From positions 1 to 64,000 of the forward strand of contig NZ_LMEH01000001.1 in NCBI RefSeq assembly GCF_001425325.1: a stretch of DNA of 64,000 nt, given 5' to 3'. The notes under the pieces are model-generated. The model was given only the letters and a program-made list of their open reading frames with translations. It ran no database searches and had not been told where the DNA came from. The DNA comes from Leifsonia sp. Root1293. GTDB taxonomy: Bacteria; Actinomycetota; Actinomycetes; Actinomycetales; Microbacteriaceae. The stretch's first letter is position 1. The number at the start of each line of letters is the position of its first letter. Both the position numbers and the translations under genes were made by a program. This document shows positions 49,155-58,758 of this stretch, piece by piece.

Positions 49155-50267
49155 ATGACTGCGATCGAGCGCTTCTACAGCGTCATCCCGGCCGGCGGCA
49201 TCGGCTCCAGGCTCTGGCCCCTCTCACGCGCCGACGCGCCCAAATTCCTGCACGACCTCACGGGTTCCGGGCAGACGCTGCTCCGCGACACCTGGGACCG
49301 ACTGGCCCCCATCTCCGGCACCGGGCGCATCATGGTGGTCACCGGGCGGGCGCACCGAGCCGCCGTTGAGGCTCAGCTGCCGGAGCTGGCCGACCACAAC
49401 GTCGTGCTCGAGAGCGAGCCCCGCGATTCGTCGGCTGCGATCGGTCTGGCCGCCGCGATCCTCGCGCTCCGCGAGCCCGACGTGATCATCGGATCCTTCG
49501 CGGCCGACCACGTCATCAAGGGCACCGTCCTGTTCCGCCATGCCGTGCAGGAGGCCGCTGCGCTGGCCGATGCCGGCTACATCGCGACCATCGGCATCCG
49601 CCCCACCGAGCCGGCCATCGGATTCGGCTACATCCGCACGGGCGGCCACCTCGAGGTGGCCGGGGCACCCTCGGCGATCATGGTCGACTCCTTCGTCGAG
49701 AAGCCGGACCTCGAGACGGCCGAGCGCTACGTCGACGGCGGCAAGCACCTCTGGAACGCCGGGATGTTCATCACGCGGGCCGATCGCCTGCTCGAGGAGA
49801 TCGCCCGCAACAAGCCCGAGCTGCACGCCGGCCTCATCGAGCTCGCTGCCGCCTGGGACGACCCGGCCACGCGCGGCCCCGCCGTCGACCGCATCTGGCC
49901 GAACCTGGAGAAGATCGCCATCGACTACTCCGTCGCAGAGCCCGCAGCGGCGGCGGGGCGCCTCGCCGTCGTGCCGGCGCAGTTCGACTGGGACGACGTC
50001 GGCGACTTCGCCTCGATCGCGAAGATCCACTCGGGCGGTCGCAAGCACGACCTCGCCATCCTCGGGGCCGATGCCCGGGTGCTGGCGGATTCCTCGAGCG
50101 GCATCGTCGTCAGTCAGGGCGGACGCACCATCGCACTCATCGGCGTCGAGGACATCGTGGTGGTCGACACCCCCGATGCCCTCCTCGTCACCACGAGCGC
50201 CAACGCCCAGAAGGTCAAGTCCGTCGTCGACGCCCTGCGCCTCTCCGGCCGCGGCGACGTGCTCTGA
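49155..50267 (+). CDS. manC: mannose-1-phosphate guanylyltransferase
   Basis: Makes GDP-mannose from GTP and mannose-1-phosphate. The nucleotidyltransferase signature is PAGGIGSRLWPLSRADAPK, followed by VVTGRAHRAAV, EPRDSSAAIGLAAAI and the metal/product motif FVEKPDLETAERYV with WNAGMFI. The 370-aa single-domain form lacks the isomerase extension of bifunctional enzymes. GDP-mannose feeds glycans and lipoglycans; the link to the downstream importer is positional only. Confidence 0.93.
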   Translation: MTAIERFYSVIPAGGIGSRLWPLSRADAPKFLHDLTGSGQTLLRDTWDRLAPISGTGRIMVVTGRAHRAAVEAQLPELADHNVVLESEPRDSSAAIGLAAAILALREPDVIIGSFAADHVIKGTVLFRHAVQEAAALADAGYIATIGIRPTEPAIGFGYIRTGGHLEVAGAPSAIMVDSFVEKPDLETAERYVDGGKHLWNAGMFITRADRLLEEIARNKPELHAGLIELAAAWDDPATRGPAVDRIWPNLEKIAIDYSVAEPAAAAGRLAVVPAQFDWDDVGDFASIAKIHSGGRKHDLAILGADARVLADSSSGIVVSQGGRTIALIGVEDIVVVDTPDALLVTTSANAQKVKSVVDALRLSGRGDVL

Positions 50268-50307
50268 CGCACACCCCTCCAGCACAGCTCCCGAGAGGAT
50301 CAGCACC

Positions 50308-51375
50308 ATGGGAAACCGACTGCTCACAGCATCCGTCGTCGCCGCCGTCTCGATCGCAGCCCTGGCCGGTTGCGCCGAGGCGCCGAGCTCGACCGGGTCG
50401 TCGACCTCCGCGGCCGGAGACTACTGCGCCAGGATGGTGACGAACTCCGGCGGCCTCGAAGACCGCTCGTTCAACCAGTCCAGCTGGGCCGGGCTCCAGA
50501 AGGCCGAGAAGGACGCCGGTATAGAGGTACAGGCGCTGGTCTCGACCGGTGAGACGGATCTGGCGCCGAACGTGCAGCAGGCCGTCGACTCCGGCTGCCA
50601 GTTCGTGCTCACCGTCGGCTACGAACTGGCCGACGCCACGACGTCTGCGGCTGAGGCGAACCCCGACGTGCACTTCTCGATCGTCGACGAGGTCGTCGAC
50701 GCCTCCAACGTGAAGCCCGTCATCTTCGACACGGCGCAGGCCAGCTACCTCGCCGGCTACCTCGCGGCCGGCGTCTCGAAGACCGGAAAGGTCGCGACCT
50801 TCGGCGGCGGCAACCAGCCTCCCGTGACGCTGTTCATGGACGGCTTCGTCGACGGGGTCGCCGCCTACAACGCCGCGCACGGCACCCAGGTCGTCGCGCT
50901 CGGCTGGGACAAGGTCAAGCAGGACGGGACCTTCACCGGAGACTTCGAGGACATCAACAAGGGCAAGACCCTCACCGAGAGCCTCATCGACCAGGGCGCG
51001 GACGTCATCCTGCCCGTCGCGGGACAGGTGGGTGAGGGGTCGGCGGCGGCCGCGCTCGAGAACCCCGGCGTGTCCGTCATCTGGGTCGACAACGACGGCT
51101 TCGACACCCTCCCGGCGAAGTACCACCCCGTGCTGCTCACCAGCGTGCTGAAGAACACCCAGGACGCCGTCGCGCAGATCGTCACCGACGACGCATCGGG
51201 CACCTTCGACCCGGCACCGTTCATCGGCACTCTCGAGAACGGGGGAGTCGGCCTCGCCCCCTTCCACGATCTCGCCTCGTCCGTTCCGCAGGAGCTCTCG
51301 GACGAGCTCGACGCCCTGAGCGCGAAGATCGTCGACGGCTCCGTCGTCGTCACGTCGCCCAGCACGCCGGAATAG
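50308..51375 (+). CDS. BMP-family (PnrA-like) nucleoside-binding lipoprotein, first copy
   Basis: The 355-aa protein has a signal peptide ending in the lipobox LAGC (lipidated Cys22). BMP hallmarks follow: NSGGLEDRSFNQSSWAGLQKA, LTVGYELADATTSAAEANPDV, FDTAQASYLAGYLAAG and FMDGFVDGVAAYN. Such proteins bind purine and pyrimidine nucleosides for ABC import. GAGAGGA eight bases upstream supports the ATG. It is a diverged tandem paralogue of the next gene. Confidence 0.93.
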   Translation: MGNRLLTASVVAAVSIAALAGCAEAPSSTGSSTSAAGDYCARMVTNSGGLEDRSFNQSSWAGLQKAEKDAGIEVQALVSTGETDLAPNVQQAVDSGCQFVLTVGYELADATTSAAEANPDVHFSIVDEVVDASNVKPVIFDTAQASYLAGYLAAGVSKTGKVATFGGGNQPPVTLFMDGFVDGVAAYNAAHGTQVVALGWDKVKQDGTFTGDFEDINKGKTLTESLIDQGADVILPVAGQVGEGSAAAALENPGVSVIWVDNDGFDTLPAKYHPVLLTSVLKNTQDAVAQIVTDDASGTFDPAPFIGTLENGGVGLAPFHDLASSVPQELSDELDALSAKIVDGSVVVTSPSTPE

Positions 51376-51472
51376 CTCGCCGAGGCCCGGTCCGCGCGCA
51401 CATTCCTTGCGCATCCGCGTCGACGGATGCCGCTACGGTCGCAGATTCATAACCATTCGCGCGCGCACCCCT

Positions 51473-51488
51473 TTTGCTCTTTTGAGCA
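51473..51488. promoter_or_regulatory. operator-like palindrome upstream of the second BMP gene
   Basis: TTGCTC-TTTT-GAGCAA is a perfect palindrome in an unusually AT-rich stretch of the 186-base spacer between the BMP genes; a candidate -10 (TAACGT) follows downstream. It is probably the promoter/operator region of the second BMP gene. Confidence 0.5.
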
Positions 51489-51561
51489 AGGAAATATTCG
51501 GTAACGTGATTGCACATCCCGGCCCATCCATCCCTGTGGGCCTGCAATCCTGGAGGTCATC

Positions 51562-52659
51562 TTGACGATCACTACCCGAAAGGCCGCCATCGGCGGACTT
51601 GCCGCGCTCAGCGCAGCGCTCCTGCTGGCCGGCTGTGCCTCGGCGCCCGAGGAAGGCGGCGAGTCGTCGGGTGCAGCAGCAGCATCCGACTTCGTTCCCT
51701 GCATGGTCTCCGACTCCGGTGGATTCGACGACAAGTCGTTCAACCAACTCGGGTCCGAGGGCCTCGAGAAGGCAGCCAAGGAGCTCGGCGTCGAGCCGAT
51801 CAAGGTGCAGTCCGATGCTGAGACCGACTTCGCCCCGAACCTGACGAACCTCGTCGACCAGGGCTGCAACGTCATCGTCACCGTCGGCTTCGCGCTCTCG
51901 GCAGCGACCATCGAGTCGGCAACGGCCAACCCCGAGGTCGACTACACGATCATCGACGACGCGGCGGATGCCGACTTCGACGGCAAGGCCGACGCCGACA
52001 ACATCAAGCCGATCCTGTTCGACACCGCCCAGGCGGCGTTCCTCGCCGGCTACGCGGCGGCCGACTACTCGAAGACCGGCGTCGTCGGAACCTTCGGTGG
52101 AATGAACTTCCCGACGGTCTCCATCTTCATGGACGGCTTCAAGCAGGGCGTCGACTACCACAACTCCGAGAAGGGGACCGCAGTCAAGGTTCTCGGCTGG
52201 GACGGCACCGACGGTCTCTTCACCGGTGGCTTCGAGGCGAACGACACCGCTCGCCAGACGGCTCAGGGCCTGATCGACCAGAACGTCGACGTGCTCCTGC
52301 CCGTCGGTGGACCGATCTACCAGAGCGCCGCTGCGGCCATCAAGGACGCCGGTCGTGACATCGCCATGATCGGTGTCGACGCCGACTTCACCGTCACGGC
52401 TCCCGACGTCGCCGACCTCATGCTGACCTCGATCCTCAAGGGCATCGACGTCGGAACCTACGACGCCGTCGTGGCAGCGGGCAAGGGCGACTTCGACCCG
52501 ACCCCGTTCATCGGAACCCTCGAGAACGACGGCGTCGGCATCGCGCCGTTCCACTCGTTCGAGGACAAGGTCGCTTCGACCCTCCAGGGTGAGCTCGACA
52601 CGATCAAGGCCGGCATCATCGACGGCTCGATCCCCGTCAAGTCCTACCTCGCAGGCTAA
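51562..52659 (+). CDS. BMP-family nucleoside-binding lipoprotein, second copy
   Basis: The 365-aa product has a signal peptide with lipobox LLAGC (Cys25), then SDSGGFDDKSFNQLGSEGLEKA, VTVGFALSAATIESATANPEV and FDTAQAAFLAGYAAADYSKTG. A TTG start is used, supported by TGGAGG five to six bases upstream. Its own AT-rich promoter and a strong terminator right after it suggest it is made in excess over the permease, as usual for binding proteins. Confidence 0.94.
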   Translation: MTITTRKAAIGGLAALSAALLLAGCASAPEEGGESSGAAAASDFVPCMVSDSGGFDDKSFNQLGSEGLEKAAKELGVEPIKVQSDAETDFAPNLTNLVDQGCNVIVTVGFALSAATIESATANPEVDYTIIDDAADADFDGKADADNIKPILFDTAQAAFLAGYAAADYSKTGVVGTFGGMNFPTVSIFMDGFKQGVDYHNSEKGTAVKVLGWDGTDGLFTGGFEANDTARQTAQGLIDQNVDVLLPVGGPIYQSAAAAIKDAGRDIAMIGVDADFTVTAPDVADLMLTSILKGIDVGTYDAVVAAGKGDFDPTPFIGTLENDGVGIAPFHSFEDKVASTLQGELDTIKAGIIDGSIPVKSYLAG

Positions 52660-52673
52660 GACAGTCTCCGACG

Positions 52674-52707
52674 GAAGGGGAGGTCGGCGAGAGCCGGCCT
52701 CCCCTTC
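52674..52707 (+). terminator. strong terminator after the second BMP gene
   Basis: A 15-bp stem with one G-U pair (GAAGGGGAGG../..CCTCCCCTTC) and loop GAGA lies 15 bases after the stop. Only a short pyrimidine run follows. It insulates the binding-protein mRNA from the importer genes. Confidence 0.75.
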
Positions 52708-52808
52708 TGCATGTCGGCGCGTCTGCGCAGCATCTGCAACATCTGAGCATCCGCCCCGAAGGTCGGCCCACCTTTGCGCACGCGGGGGCGCGAAATCACC
52801 TGAATAAC

Positions 52809-52814
52809 TAGGAT
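52809..52814 (+). promoter_or_regulatory. -10 element of the nucleoside importer operon
   Basis: TAGGAT lies seven bases before the ATG at 52822, predicting a leaderless start, although gggag in between could act as a weak ribosome binding site. Confidence 0.5.
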
Positions 52815-52821
52815 CGGGAGC

Positions 52822-54342
52822 ATGAAGCTCGAACTTCGCGGCATCACGAAGACATTCGGTGCCCTGGTCGCCAATGACCACATCGATCTCACCGTCGAAC
52901 CCGGGGAGATCCACTGCCTCCTCGGCGAGAACGGTGCAGGCAAGTCCACCCTCATGAACGTGCTCTACGGCCTGTACCAGGCCGACGGCGGCGAGATCCT
53001 CCTCGACGACGCCGTGCAGCACTTCGCCGGTCCCGGCGACGCCATGGCGGCGGGAATCGGCATGGTGCACCAGCACTTCATGCTCATCCCCGTCTTCACC
53101 GTCGCCGAGAACGTGATGCTCGGCCACGAGGAGACCCGCGCCGGCGGTCTGCTCGACCTTCCTGCCGCGCGTGCCAAGGTCAGGGAGATCTCCGAGCGGT
53201 TCGGGTTCGACGTCGACCCCGACGCGCTCGTCGATGAGCTCCCCGTCGGCGTGCAGCAGCGCGTCGAGATCATCAAGGCGCTCTCCCGCGATGCGCGCGT
53301 CCTCGTGTTCGACGAGCCGACGGCAGTGCTCACGCCGCAAGAGACCGACGAGCTGATGCAGATCATGCGCCAGCTGCGCGACGCCGGAACCGCCATCGTC
53401 TTCATCACCCACAAGCTGCGCGAGGTACGCGAGGTCGCCGACAGGATCACGGTCATGCGTCTCGGCAAGGTCGTCGGTGAAGCCCAGCCCACGGCGACCA
53501 ACGCCGAGCTGGCCTCGCTCATGGTCGGCCGCGCCGTCGAGTTGACCGTGCACAAGGAGGCGCCCACCCTCGGCGAGGAGGCGCTCATCGTCGAGAACCT
53601 CACCGTCGTCGACCCGATCGGCCAGCTCGTCGTCAACGACGTGAGCTTCTCGGTGCGCCGGGGCGAGATCCTCGCCATCGCCGGTGTGCAGGGCAACGGA
53701 CAGACCGAGCTCACAGAGGCGCTCGTGGGTCTCCAGCCCCGTGTCACCGGCCGCATCAGCCTCGACGGCCGCGAGCTGACCGGTGCGAGCGTTCGGAAGA
53801 TCCTCGACGCCGGCGTCGGCTTCGTGCCGGAGGACCGCAACGAGGACGGCCTCGTCAGTGAGTTCACCATCGCCGAGAACCTCATGCTCGACAGGTCGAC
53901 GGGTCGGCCGTTCGTGAAGGCCGCGAGCCTGCAGCTCGGCTATCTCGCCGAGTTCGCGACCGAGAAGGTCGCCGAGTTCGACGTGCGCACTCCGAGCATC
54001 GAGACCAAGGTCGGCCGCCTCTCGGGCGGCAACCAGCAGAAGGTCGTCCTCGCCCGCGAGCTGAGCCGAGACCTGACCCTGTTCGTCGCAGCCCAGCCGA
54101 CCCGCGGCGTGGACGTCGGGTCGATCGAGTTCATCCACAAGCGCATCGTCGCGACGCGCGACTCCGGCGTTCCCGTCATCGTCGTGTCGACGGAGCTCGA
54201 CGAGGTCGCAGCCCTGGCCGACCGCATCATGGTCATGTACCGCGGTCGCATCGTCGGCATCGTGCCAGGCAACACGCCACGCGACGTGCTCGGCCTCATG
54301 ATGGCCGGAGAGGCCCCGACCTCAGAAGGAGTCGCCGCATGA
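52822..54342 (+). CDS. nucleoside ABC importer ATPase (two NBDs)
   Basis: The 506-aa duplicated ATPase has a first Walker A GENGAGKSTLMNVLYGLYQ with HQHFMLIPVFTVAENV and Walker B VLVFDEPTAVLTP. The second half has the degenerate GVQGNGQTELTEAL and the LSGGNQQKVVLARELS signature with FVAAQPTRGVDVGS. This layout is that of ribose/nucleoside (BmpC, NupO) transporters. The stop overlaps the first permease (ATGA). Confidence 0.94.
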   Translation: MKLELRGITKTFGALVANDHIDLTVEPGEIHCLLGENGAGKSTLMNVLYGLYQADGGEILLDDAVQHFAGPGDAMAAGIGMVHQHFMLIPVFTVAENVMLGHEETRAGGLLDLPAARAKVREISERFGFDVDPDALVDELPVGVQQRVEIIKALSRDARVLVFDEPTAVLTPQETDELMQIMRQLRDAGTAIVFITHKLREVREVADRITVMRLGKVVGEAQPTATNAELASLMVGRAVELTVHKEAPTLGEEALIVENLTVVDPIGQLVVNDVSFSVRRGEILAIAGVQGNGQTELTEALVGLQPRVTGRISLDGRELTGASVRKILDAGVGFVPEDRNEDGLVSEFTIAENLMLDRSTGRPFVKAASLQLGYLAEFATEKVAEFDVRTPSIETKVGRLSGGNQQKVVLARELSRDLTLFVAAQPTRGVDVGSIEFIHKRIVATRDSGVPVIVVSTELDEVAALADRIMVMYRGRIVGIVPGNTPRDVLGLMMAGEAPTSEGVAA

Positions 54343-55631
54343 GCGACGAGAACCCGCAGAAGACAGCCACCCCCGCGCCAGCCGCGGCTCCGGCATCCGG
54401 CTCCACGGTGGCCGTCGAGCCGCCATCGCGCTGGACCGTCGCCCTCCGCGAGATCGCCACCGGGAACGCCATCATCTCGGTGCTGGCCGTCCTGCTCGCC
54501 CTGCTCGTCGGCGCCATCATGATCGCCTTCACCGACGAGAACGTGCAGAAGGCGTCCGTCTACTTCTTCGCCCGTCCCGGCGACACCGTCGTCGCGGTCT
54601 GGCAGTCGGTGTCCGGTGCGTACTCCGCGCTGTTCCAGGGATCCATCTACAACTTCCGGCGCCCGGGATTCGAGGCGGGCATCAAGCCGCTCACCGAGAC
54701 CCTCACCTTCGCCACGCCGCTCATCGCCGCCGGCCTCGGAGTCGGCCTCGCCTTCCGCGTCGGCATGTTCAACATCGGTGGTCGTGGCCAGATGCTCATC
54801 GCGGCATCCGTCGCCGGCTGGGTCGGCTTCGGCTGGGACCTCCCGTGGGGCATCCACATGATCGTGGCCGTGCTCGCCGGCATGCTCGGTGGCGCACTCT
54901 GGGCCGGAATCGCCGGCCTCCTCAAGGCCCGGACCGGAGCCCACGAGGTGATCGTCACGATCATGCTCAACTACATCGCCTACTACCTGGTCTCGTGGAT
55001 GCTGCGCACGCCCGGACTGCTGCAGGCACCGGGCTCGAGCAACCCGAAGACGCCGGCCATCAAGGAGACGGCCGTCTTCTTCAAGATCCTCGGCCCGCAG
55101 TACAACCTGCACTTCGGCTTCATCCTGGCGATCATCGCGACGATCATCGTCTGGTGGATCCTCAACCGCTCCAACCTCGGCTTCCAGTTCAAGGCAGTCG
55201 GCGAGAACCCGAACGCCGCGCGCGTCGCCGGCATCAACGTCAAGTCGATGTACGTGTACGCGATGCTCATCGCCGGCGCACTCGTCGGCCTGGCCGGCGT
55301 GGCGCAGGTGCTCGGCACGGTGACGACGGGCTTCAGCTCGGGCATCGACGCCGGCATCGGCTTCGACGCCATCACCGTCGCCCTCCTCGGACGCTCGACG
55401 CCCTGGGGCATCTTCGCCGCAGGCATCCTGTTCGGCGCCTTCAAGGCCGGCGGATTCTCGATGCAGGCCGCCGAGGGGGTCCCGGTCGAGATCGTGCTCG
55501 TCGTGCAGTCGCTCATCGTGCTGTTCATCGCCGCTCCGCCGCTGGTCCGGGCGATCTTCCGCCTGCCCTCTCCGGGGACGCGGCCGAAACGATCAGTTCC
55601 CAACGTCACGAAGGAGGTGGCGGCGAAGTGA
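54339..55631 (+). CDS. nucleoside ABC importer permease (BmpB-like)
   Basis: The 430-aa protein has a disordered Ala-Pro N-terminus and about nine to ten hydrophobic segments. Conserved parts are GLAFRVGMFNIGGRGQMLI, IVTIMLNYIAYYLVSW, and FKAVGENPNAARVAGINVKS. It forms the channel with the following permease and overlaps it by four bases. Confidence 0.92.
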   Translation: MSDENPQKTATPAPAAAPASGSTVAVEPPSRWTVALREIATGNAIISVLAVLLALLVGAIMIAFTDENVQKASVYFFARPGDTVVAVWQSVSGAYSALFQGSIYNFRRPGFEAGIKPLTETLTFATPLIAAGLGVGLAFRVGMFNIGGRGQMLIAASVAGWVGFGWDLPWGIHMIVAVLAGMLGGALWAGIAGLLKARTGAHEVIVTIMLNYIAYYLVSWMLRTPGLLQAPGSSNPKTPAIKETAVFFKILGPQYNLHFGFILAIIATIIVWWILNRSNLGFQFKAVGENPNAARVAGINVKSMYVYAMLIAGALVGLAGVAQVLGTVTTGFSSGIDAGIGFDAITVALLGRSTPWGIFAAGILFGAFKAGGFSMQAAEGVPVEIVLVVQSLIVLFIAAPPLVRAIFRLPSPGTRPKRSVPNVTKEVAAK

Positions 55632-56926
55632 GCACCACAACCGAGAACACCGCACCCGCATCGACGCCTGCTCCGGTCGTCGTGCTCGCGAAGACCGTCA
55701 TCACCAGCTGGAAGGCGCCCGTCGCATTCCTCATCTTCACGCTGGCCATGTTCGCGCTCGCCATCTTCGGCGCCAGGAGCGGCGACACCACCTTCAGGCT
55801 CTCGAGCCCGGCGGATGCCATCCAGCTGCCCGAGGTCGTCGTGCCGTCGGCTCTCACGGTCTGGGTCGTCGCGATCCTCCTCGCCGCGGTGACCATCGTG
55901 AGTGCCGCCATGGTGCGTGCCCAGAAGCGGGTGCCGCTCTGGCTCATCGTGATCTTCGCCGTGCTGTTCATGTTCGGCTTCCTCACCTGGGCCGCTGCGG
56001 GGGAGTCGCTGCCGATGATCGGACTCCTGTTCGGCTCGCTCAGCCTCGCCGTGCCGCTGATCTACGGGTCTCTGGCCGGTGTGATCGGTGAGCGGGTCGG
56101 CGTCGTCAACATCGCCATCGAGAGCCAGTTGCTCGCCGGTGCCTTCACGGCGGCTGTCGTCGCCTCGCTGACCGGCAACCTCTGGTTCGGAGTCATCGCC
56201 GCCATGATCGCCGGCGTGCTGGTGGCCATGGTGCTGGCCGTGTTCGCCATCAAGTACCTCGTCGACCAGGTCATCGTCGGTGTCGTGCTCAACGTGCTCG
56301 TCGTCGGCCTCACCAGCTTCTTCTACTCGCAGGTGCTGGTGCCCAACGCCGCGGTGCTGAATGCGCCCCCGCGCTTCGAGCGACTCCCGATCCCCCTGCT
56401 CGGCGACATCCCCATCATCGGTCCGGTGCTCTTCAAGCAGACGATCATCGTCTACATCATGTACGTGGCCGTCGCGGCGGTCTACGTCGGGCTGTTCCAC
56501 ACCAAGTGGGGCCTGCGCCTCCGCGCGGTCGGGGAGCACCCGCAGGCCGCGGACACCGTCGGCATCAAGGTCAACAAGACCCGGTTCTGGAACGTGGCTC
56601 TCGCCGGCGCCATCGCCGGCCTCGGTGGAACGTTCTTCACCATCGGAACCGGAATCGCCTTCAACAAGGAGATGACGGCTGGTGCAGGCTACATCGCCCT
56701 CGCCGCCGTGATCTTCGGCCAGTGGGACCCGATCAAGGCCACGCTCGCCGCCCTTCTGTTCGGCTTCGCGTCGAACCTGCAGAACACCCTCAGCGTGATC
56801 GGATCGCCGGTGCCGAGCGAATTCATGCTCATGCTGCCCTACGTCGTCACGATCTTCGCCGTCGCCGGCCTCGTCGGCAAGGTGAGACCACCGGCGGCAT
56901 CAGGAAAGCCATACGTGAAATCATGA
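55628..56926 (+). CDS. nucleoside ABC importer permease, second subunit
   Basis: The 432-aa protein carries an N-terminal extension with three hydrophobic segments before the shared core, which starts near LAVPLIYGSLAGVIGERVGVVNIAIE. Later LRLRAVGEHPQAADTVGIKVNK matches the first permease. The GTG overlaps the preceding stop (GTGA), and the stop overlaps cdd (ATGA). Confidence 0.92.
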   Translation: MSTTTENTAPASTPAPVVVLAKTVITSWKAPVAFLIFTLAMFALAIFGARSGDTTFRLSSPADAIQLPEVVVPSALTVWVVAILLAAVTIVSAAMVRAQKRVPLWLIVIFAVLFMFGFLTWAAAGESLPMIGLLFGSLSLAVPLIYGSLAGVIGERVGVVNIAIESQLLAGAFTAAVVASLTGNLWFGVIAAMIAGVLVAMVLAVFAIKYLVDQVIVGVVLNVLVVGLTSFFYSQVLVPNAAVLNAPPRFERLPIPLLGDIPIIGPVLFKQTIIVYIMYVAVAAVYVGLFHTKWGLRLRAVGEHPQAADTVGIKVNKTRFWNVALAGAIAGLGGTFFTIGTGIAFNKEMTAGAGYIALAAVIFGQWDPIKATLAALLFGFASNLQNTLSVIGSPVPSEFMLMLPYVVTIFAVAGLVGKVRPPAASGKPYVKS

Positions 56927-57345
56927 CCGAGCACACAGCATCCGTTCCCGAGATCGACTGGGCGGCGCTCCGCTCCGCAGCCGTCGAGGCCATGGGCAAG
57001 GCGTACGTCCCGTATTCGGAGTTCCCCGTCGGTGCGGCCGCCCTCGTCGACGACGGTCGCATCGTCTCCGGCTGCAACGTGGAGAACGCCTCGTACGGCG
57101 TCACCCTGTGCGCCGAGTGCACGCTCGTCTCCGGACTCTTCATGTCGGGCGGCGGGAGGCTCGTCGCGTTCACCTGCGTCGACGGCAACGGCGAGACCCT
57201 CATGCCGTGCGGCCGCTGCCGCCAGCTGCTCTACGAGCACTCCACCGAGGGAATGCTGCTCGAGACGGTCTCGGGCATCCGCACCATCGACGAGGTGCTG
57301 CCGGACGCCTTCGGCCCGCGCCAGCTCGCCGAGTACCGGGGCTGA
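56923..57345 (+). CDS. cdd: cytidine deaminase
   Basis: The 140-aa homotetrameric type deaminates (deoxy)cytidine to (deoxy)uridine. The zinc Cys and catalytic Glu are in SGCNVENASYGVTLCAECT, and the second Cys pair is in MPCGRCRQLLYEH. It overlaps the permease gene by four bases, tying salvage to import. The longer upstream frame is a shadow of the permease. Confidence 0.96.
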   Translation: MTEHTASVPEIDWAALRSAAVEAMGKAYVPYSEFPVGAAALVDDGRIVSGCNVENASYGVTLCAECTLVSGLFMSGGGRLVAFTCVDGNGETLMPCGRCRQLLYEHSTEGMLLETVSGIRTIDEVLPDAFGPRQLAEYRG

Positions 57346-57434
57346 ACGCCCCCCCGACGGACCGGACGCCGACGACCGAGCTCTGCGAGCGTCGGGTCGG
57401 CGATGCGGGCCGAGCGAACCGAAAGTAGGACACC

Positions 57435-58733
57435 ATGGCCGTTGAAGCCTTCGACGTCGTCGACCTCATCCACACCAAGCGCGATCGGGGATCGCTGACG
57501 AGCGCCCAGATCGACTGGCTGATCGATGCGTACACGCGCGGCTACGTCGCCGACGAGCAGATGTCGGCCATGACCATGGCCATCTTCCTCAACGGCATGA
57601 GCCGTACCGAGATCCGTGACATGACCATGGCGATGATCGCCAGCGGTGAGCGGATGAGCTTCGACGCCCTGCCGATGCCGACGACGGACAAGCACTCGAC
57701 CGGAGGGGTCGGGGACAAGATCACCCTGCCGCTCATGCCCCTCGTCGCCGTGTTCGGAGTTGCCGTGCCCCAGCTGTCCGGCCGTGGCCTCGGGCACACC
57801 GGCGGCACGCTCGACAAGCTCGAGTCGATCCCGGGCTGGCGCGCCAACCTCAGCAACGAGGAGATGTTCGCCCAGCTGCGCGACCACGGCGGCGTCATCT
57901 CCGCCGCCGGAAGCGGCCTCGCCCCTGCCGACGGCAAGCTGTACGCCCTGCGCGACATCACCGGCACCGTCGAGGCCATCCCGCTCATCGCGTCGTCGAT
58001 CATGTCGAAGAAGATCGCCGAGGGCACCGGTGCCCTGGTGCTCGACGTGAAGTTCGGATCCGGTGCGTTCCTCAAGGACATCGACCGGTCCCGGGAGCTC
58101 GCCCGCACGATGGTCGAGCTGGGGGAGGACGCCGGAGTGGCCACATCCGCCCTCCTGACGAACATGAACGTGCCGTTGGGCCTCGCCATCGGCAACGCCA
58201 ACGAGGTGCGCGAGAGCGTCGAGGTGCTGGAGGGTGGAGGTCCGGCCGACATCGTCGAACTCACCGTCGCCCTGGCCAGGGAGATGCTCGCCCTCGTCGG
58301 CAAGACCGATGTCGACGTCGAGGCCGCCCTGCACGACGGCCGCGCCATGGACAAGTGGCGCGACGTCATCAGAGCGCAGGGCGGGGACCCGGATGCCGCC
58401 CTCCCCGTCGCGCGCGAGACGCACACCGTCGTCGCCGACCGGGACGGCGTACTCGTCGAGCAGCAGGCGCTGCCGTTCGGCATCGGCGCCTGGCGCCTGG
58501 GAGCCGGGCGAGCCCGCAAGCAGGATCCCGTGCAGCACGCTGCCGGAATCGACCTGCACGCGAAGCCCGGCGACGCCGTCACGGCCGGCCAGCCGTTGTT
58601 CACGCTGTCGGCCGACGAGCCGGAGCGCTTCGCCCGGGCCCTTGAGGCCGTCGAGGGCGCATGGCGCATCGGCGACGTCGGCGAGCCCGTGCAGGACGGC
58701 GGCCCCCTGATCGCGGAGCGCATCGAACGCTGA
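57435..58733 (+). CDS. deoA: thymidine phosphorylase
   Basis: The 432-aa enzyme releases thymine (or uracil) and 2-deoxyribose-1-phosphate. The signature is TDKHSTGGVGDKITLPLMPL; SGRGLGHTGGTLDKLE and SSIMSKKIAEG follow, and the C-terminal barrel-sandwich domain starts near DLHAKPGDAVTAGQPLF. GAAAG upstream serves as ribosome binding site. It lies 89 bases after cdd and probably shares its transcript. Confidence 0.96.
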   Translation: MAVEAFDVVDLIHTKRDRGSLTSAQIDWLIDAYTRGYVADEQMSAMTMAIFLNGMSRTEIRDMTMAMIASGERMSFDALPMPTTDKHSTGGVGDKITLPLMPLVAVFGVAVPQLSGRGLGHTGGTLDKLESIPGWRANLSNEEMFAQLRDHGGVISAAGSGLAPADGKLYALRDITGTVEAIPLIASSIMSKKIAEGTGALVLDVKFGSGAFLKDIDRSRELARTMVELGEDAGVATSALLTNMNVPLGLAIGNANEVRESVEVLEGGGPADIVELTVALAREMLALVGKTDVDVEAALHDGRAMDKWRDVIRAQGGDPDAALPVARETHTVVADRDGVLVEQQALPFGIGAWRLGAGRARKQDPVQHAAGIDLHAKPGDAVTAGQPLFTLSADEPERFARALEAVEGAWRIGDVGEPVQDGGPLIAERIER

Positions 58734-58758
58734 CGGCCGCGCCCCGTCGCTCGCCGGC

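Noticed and set aside
51433-54138. 901-codon antisense frame over the second BMP and importer ATPase genes
   Set aside because: Spans two real genes and their terminator on the other strand; composition is Asp/Gly/Arg/Val-rich with no domain.
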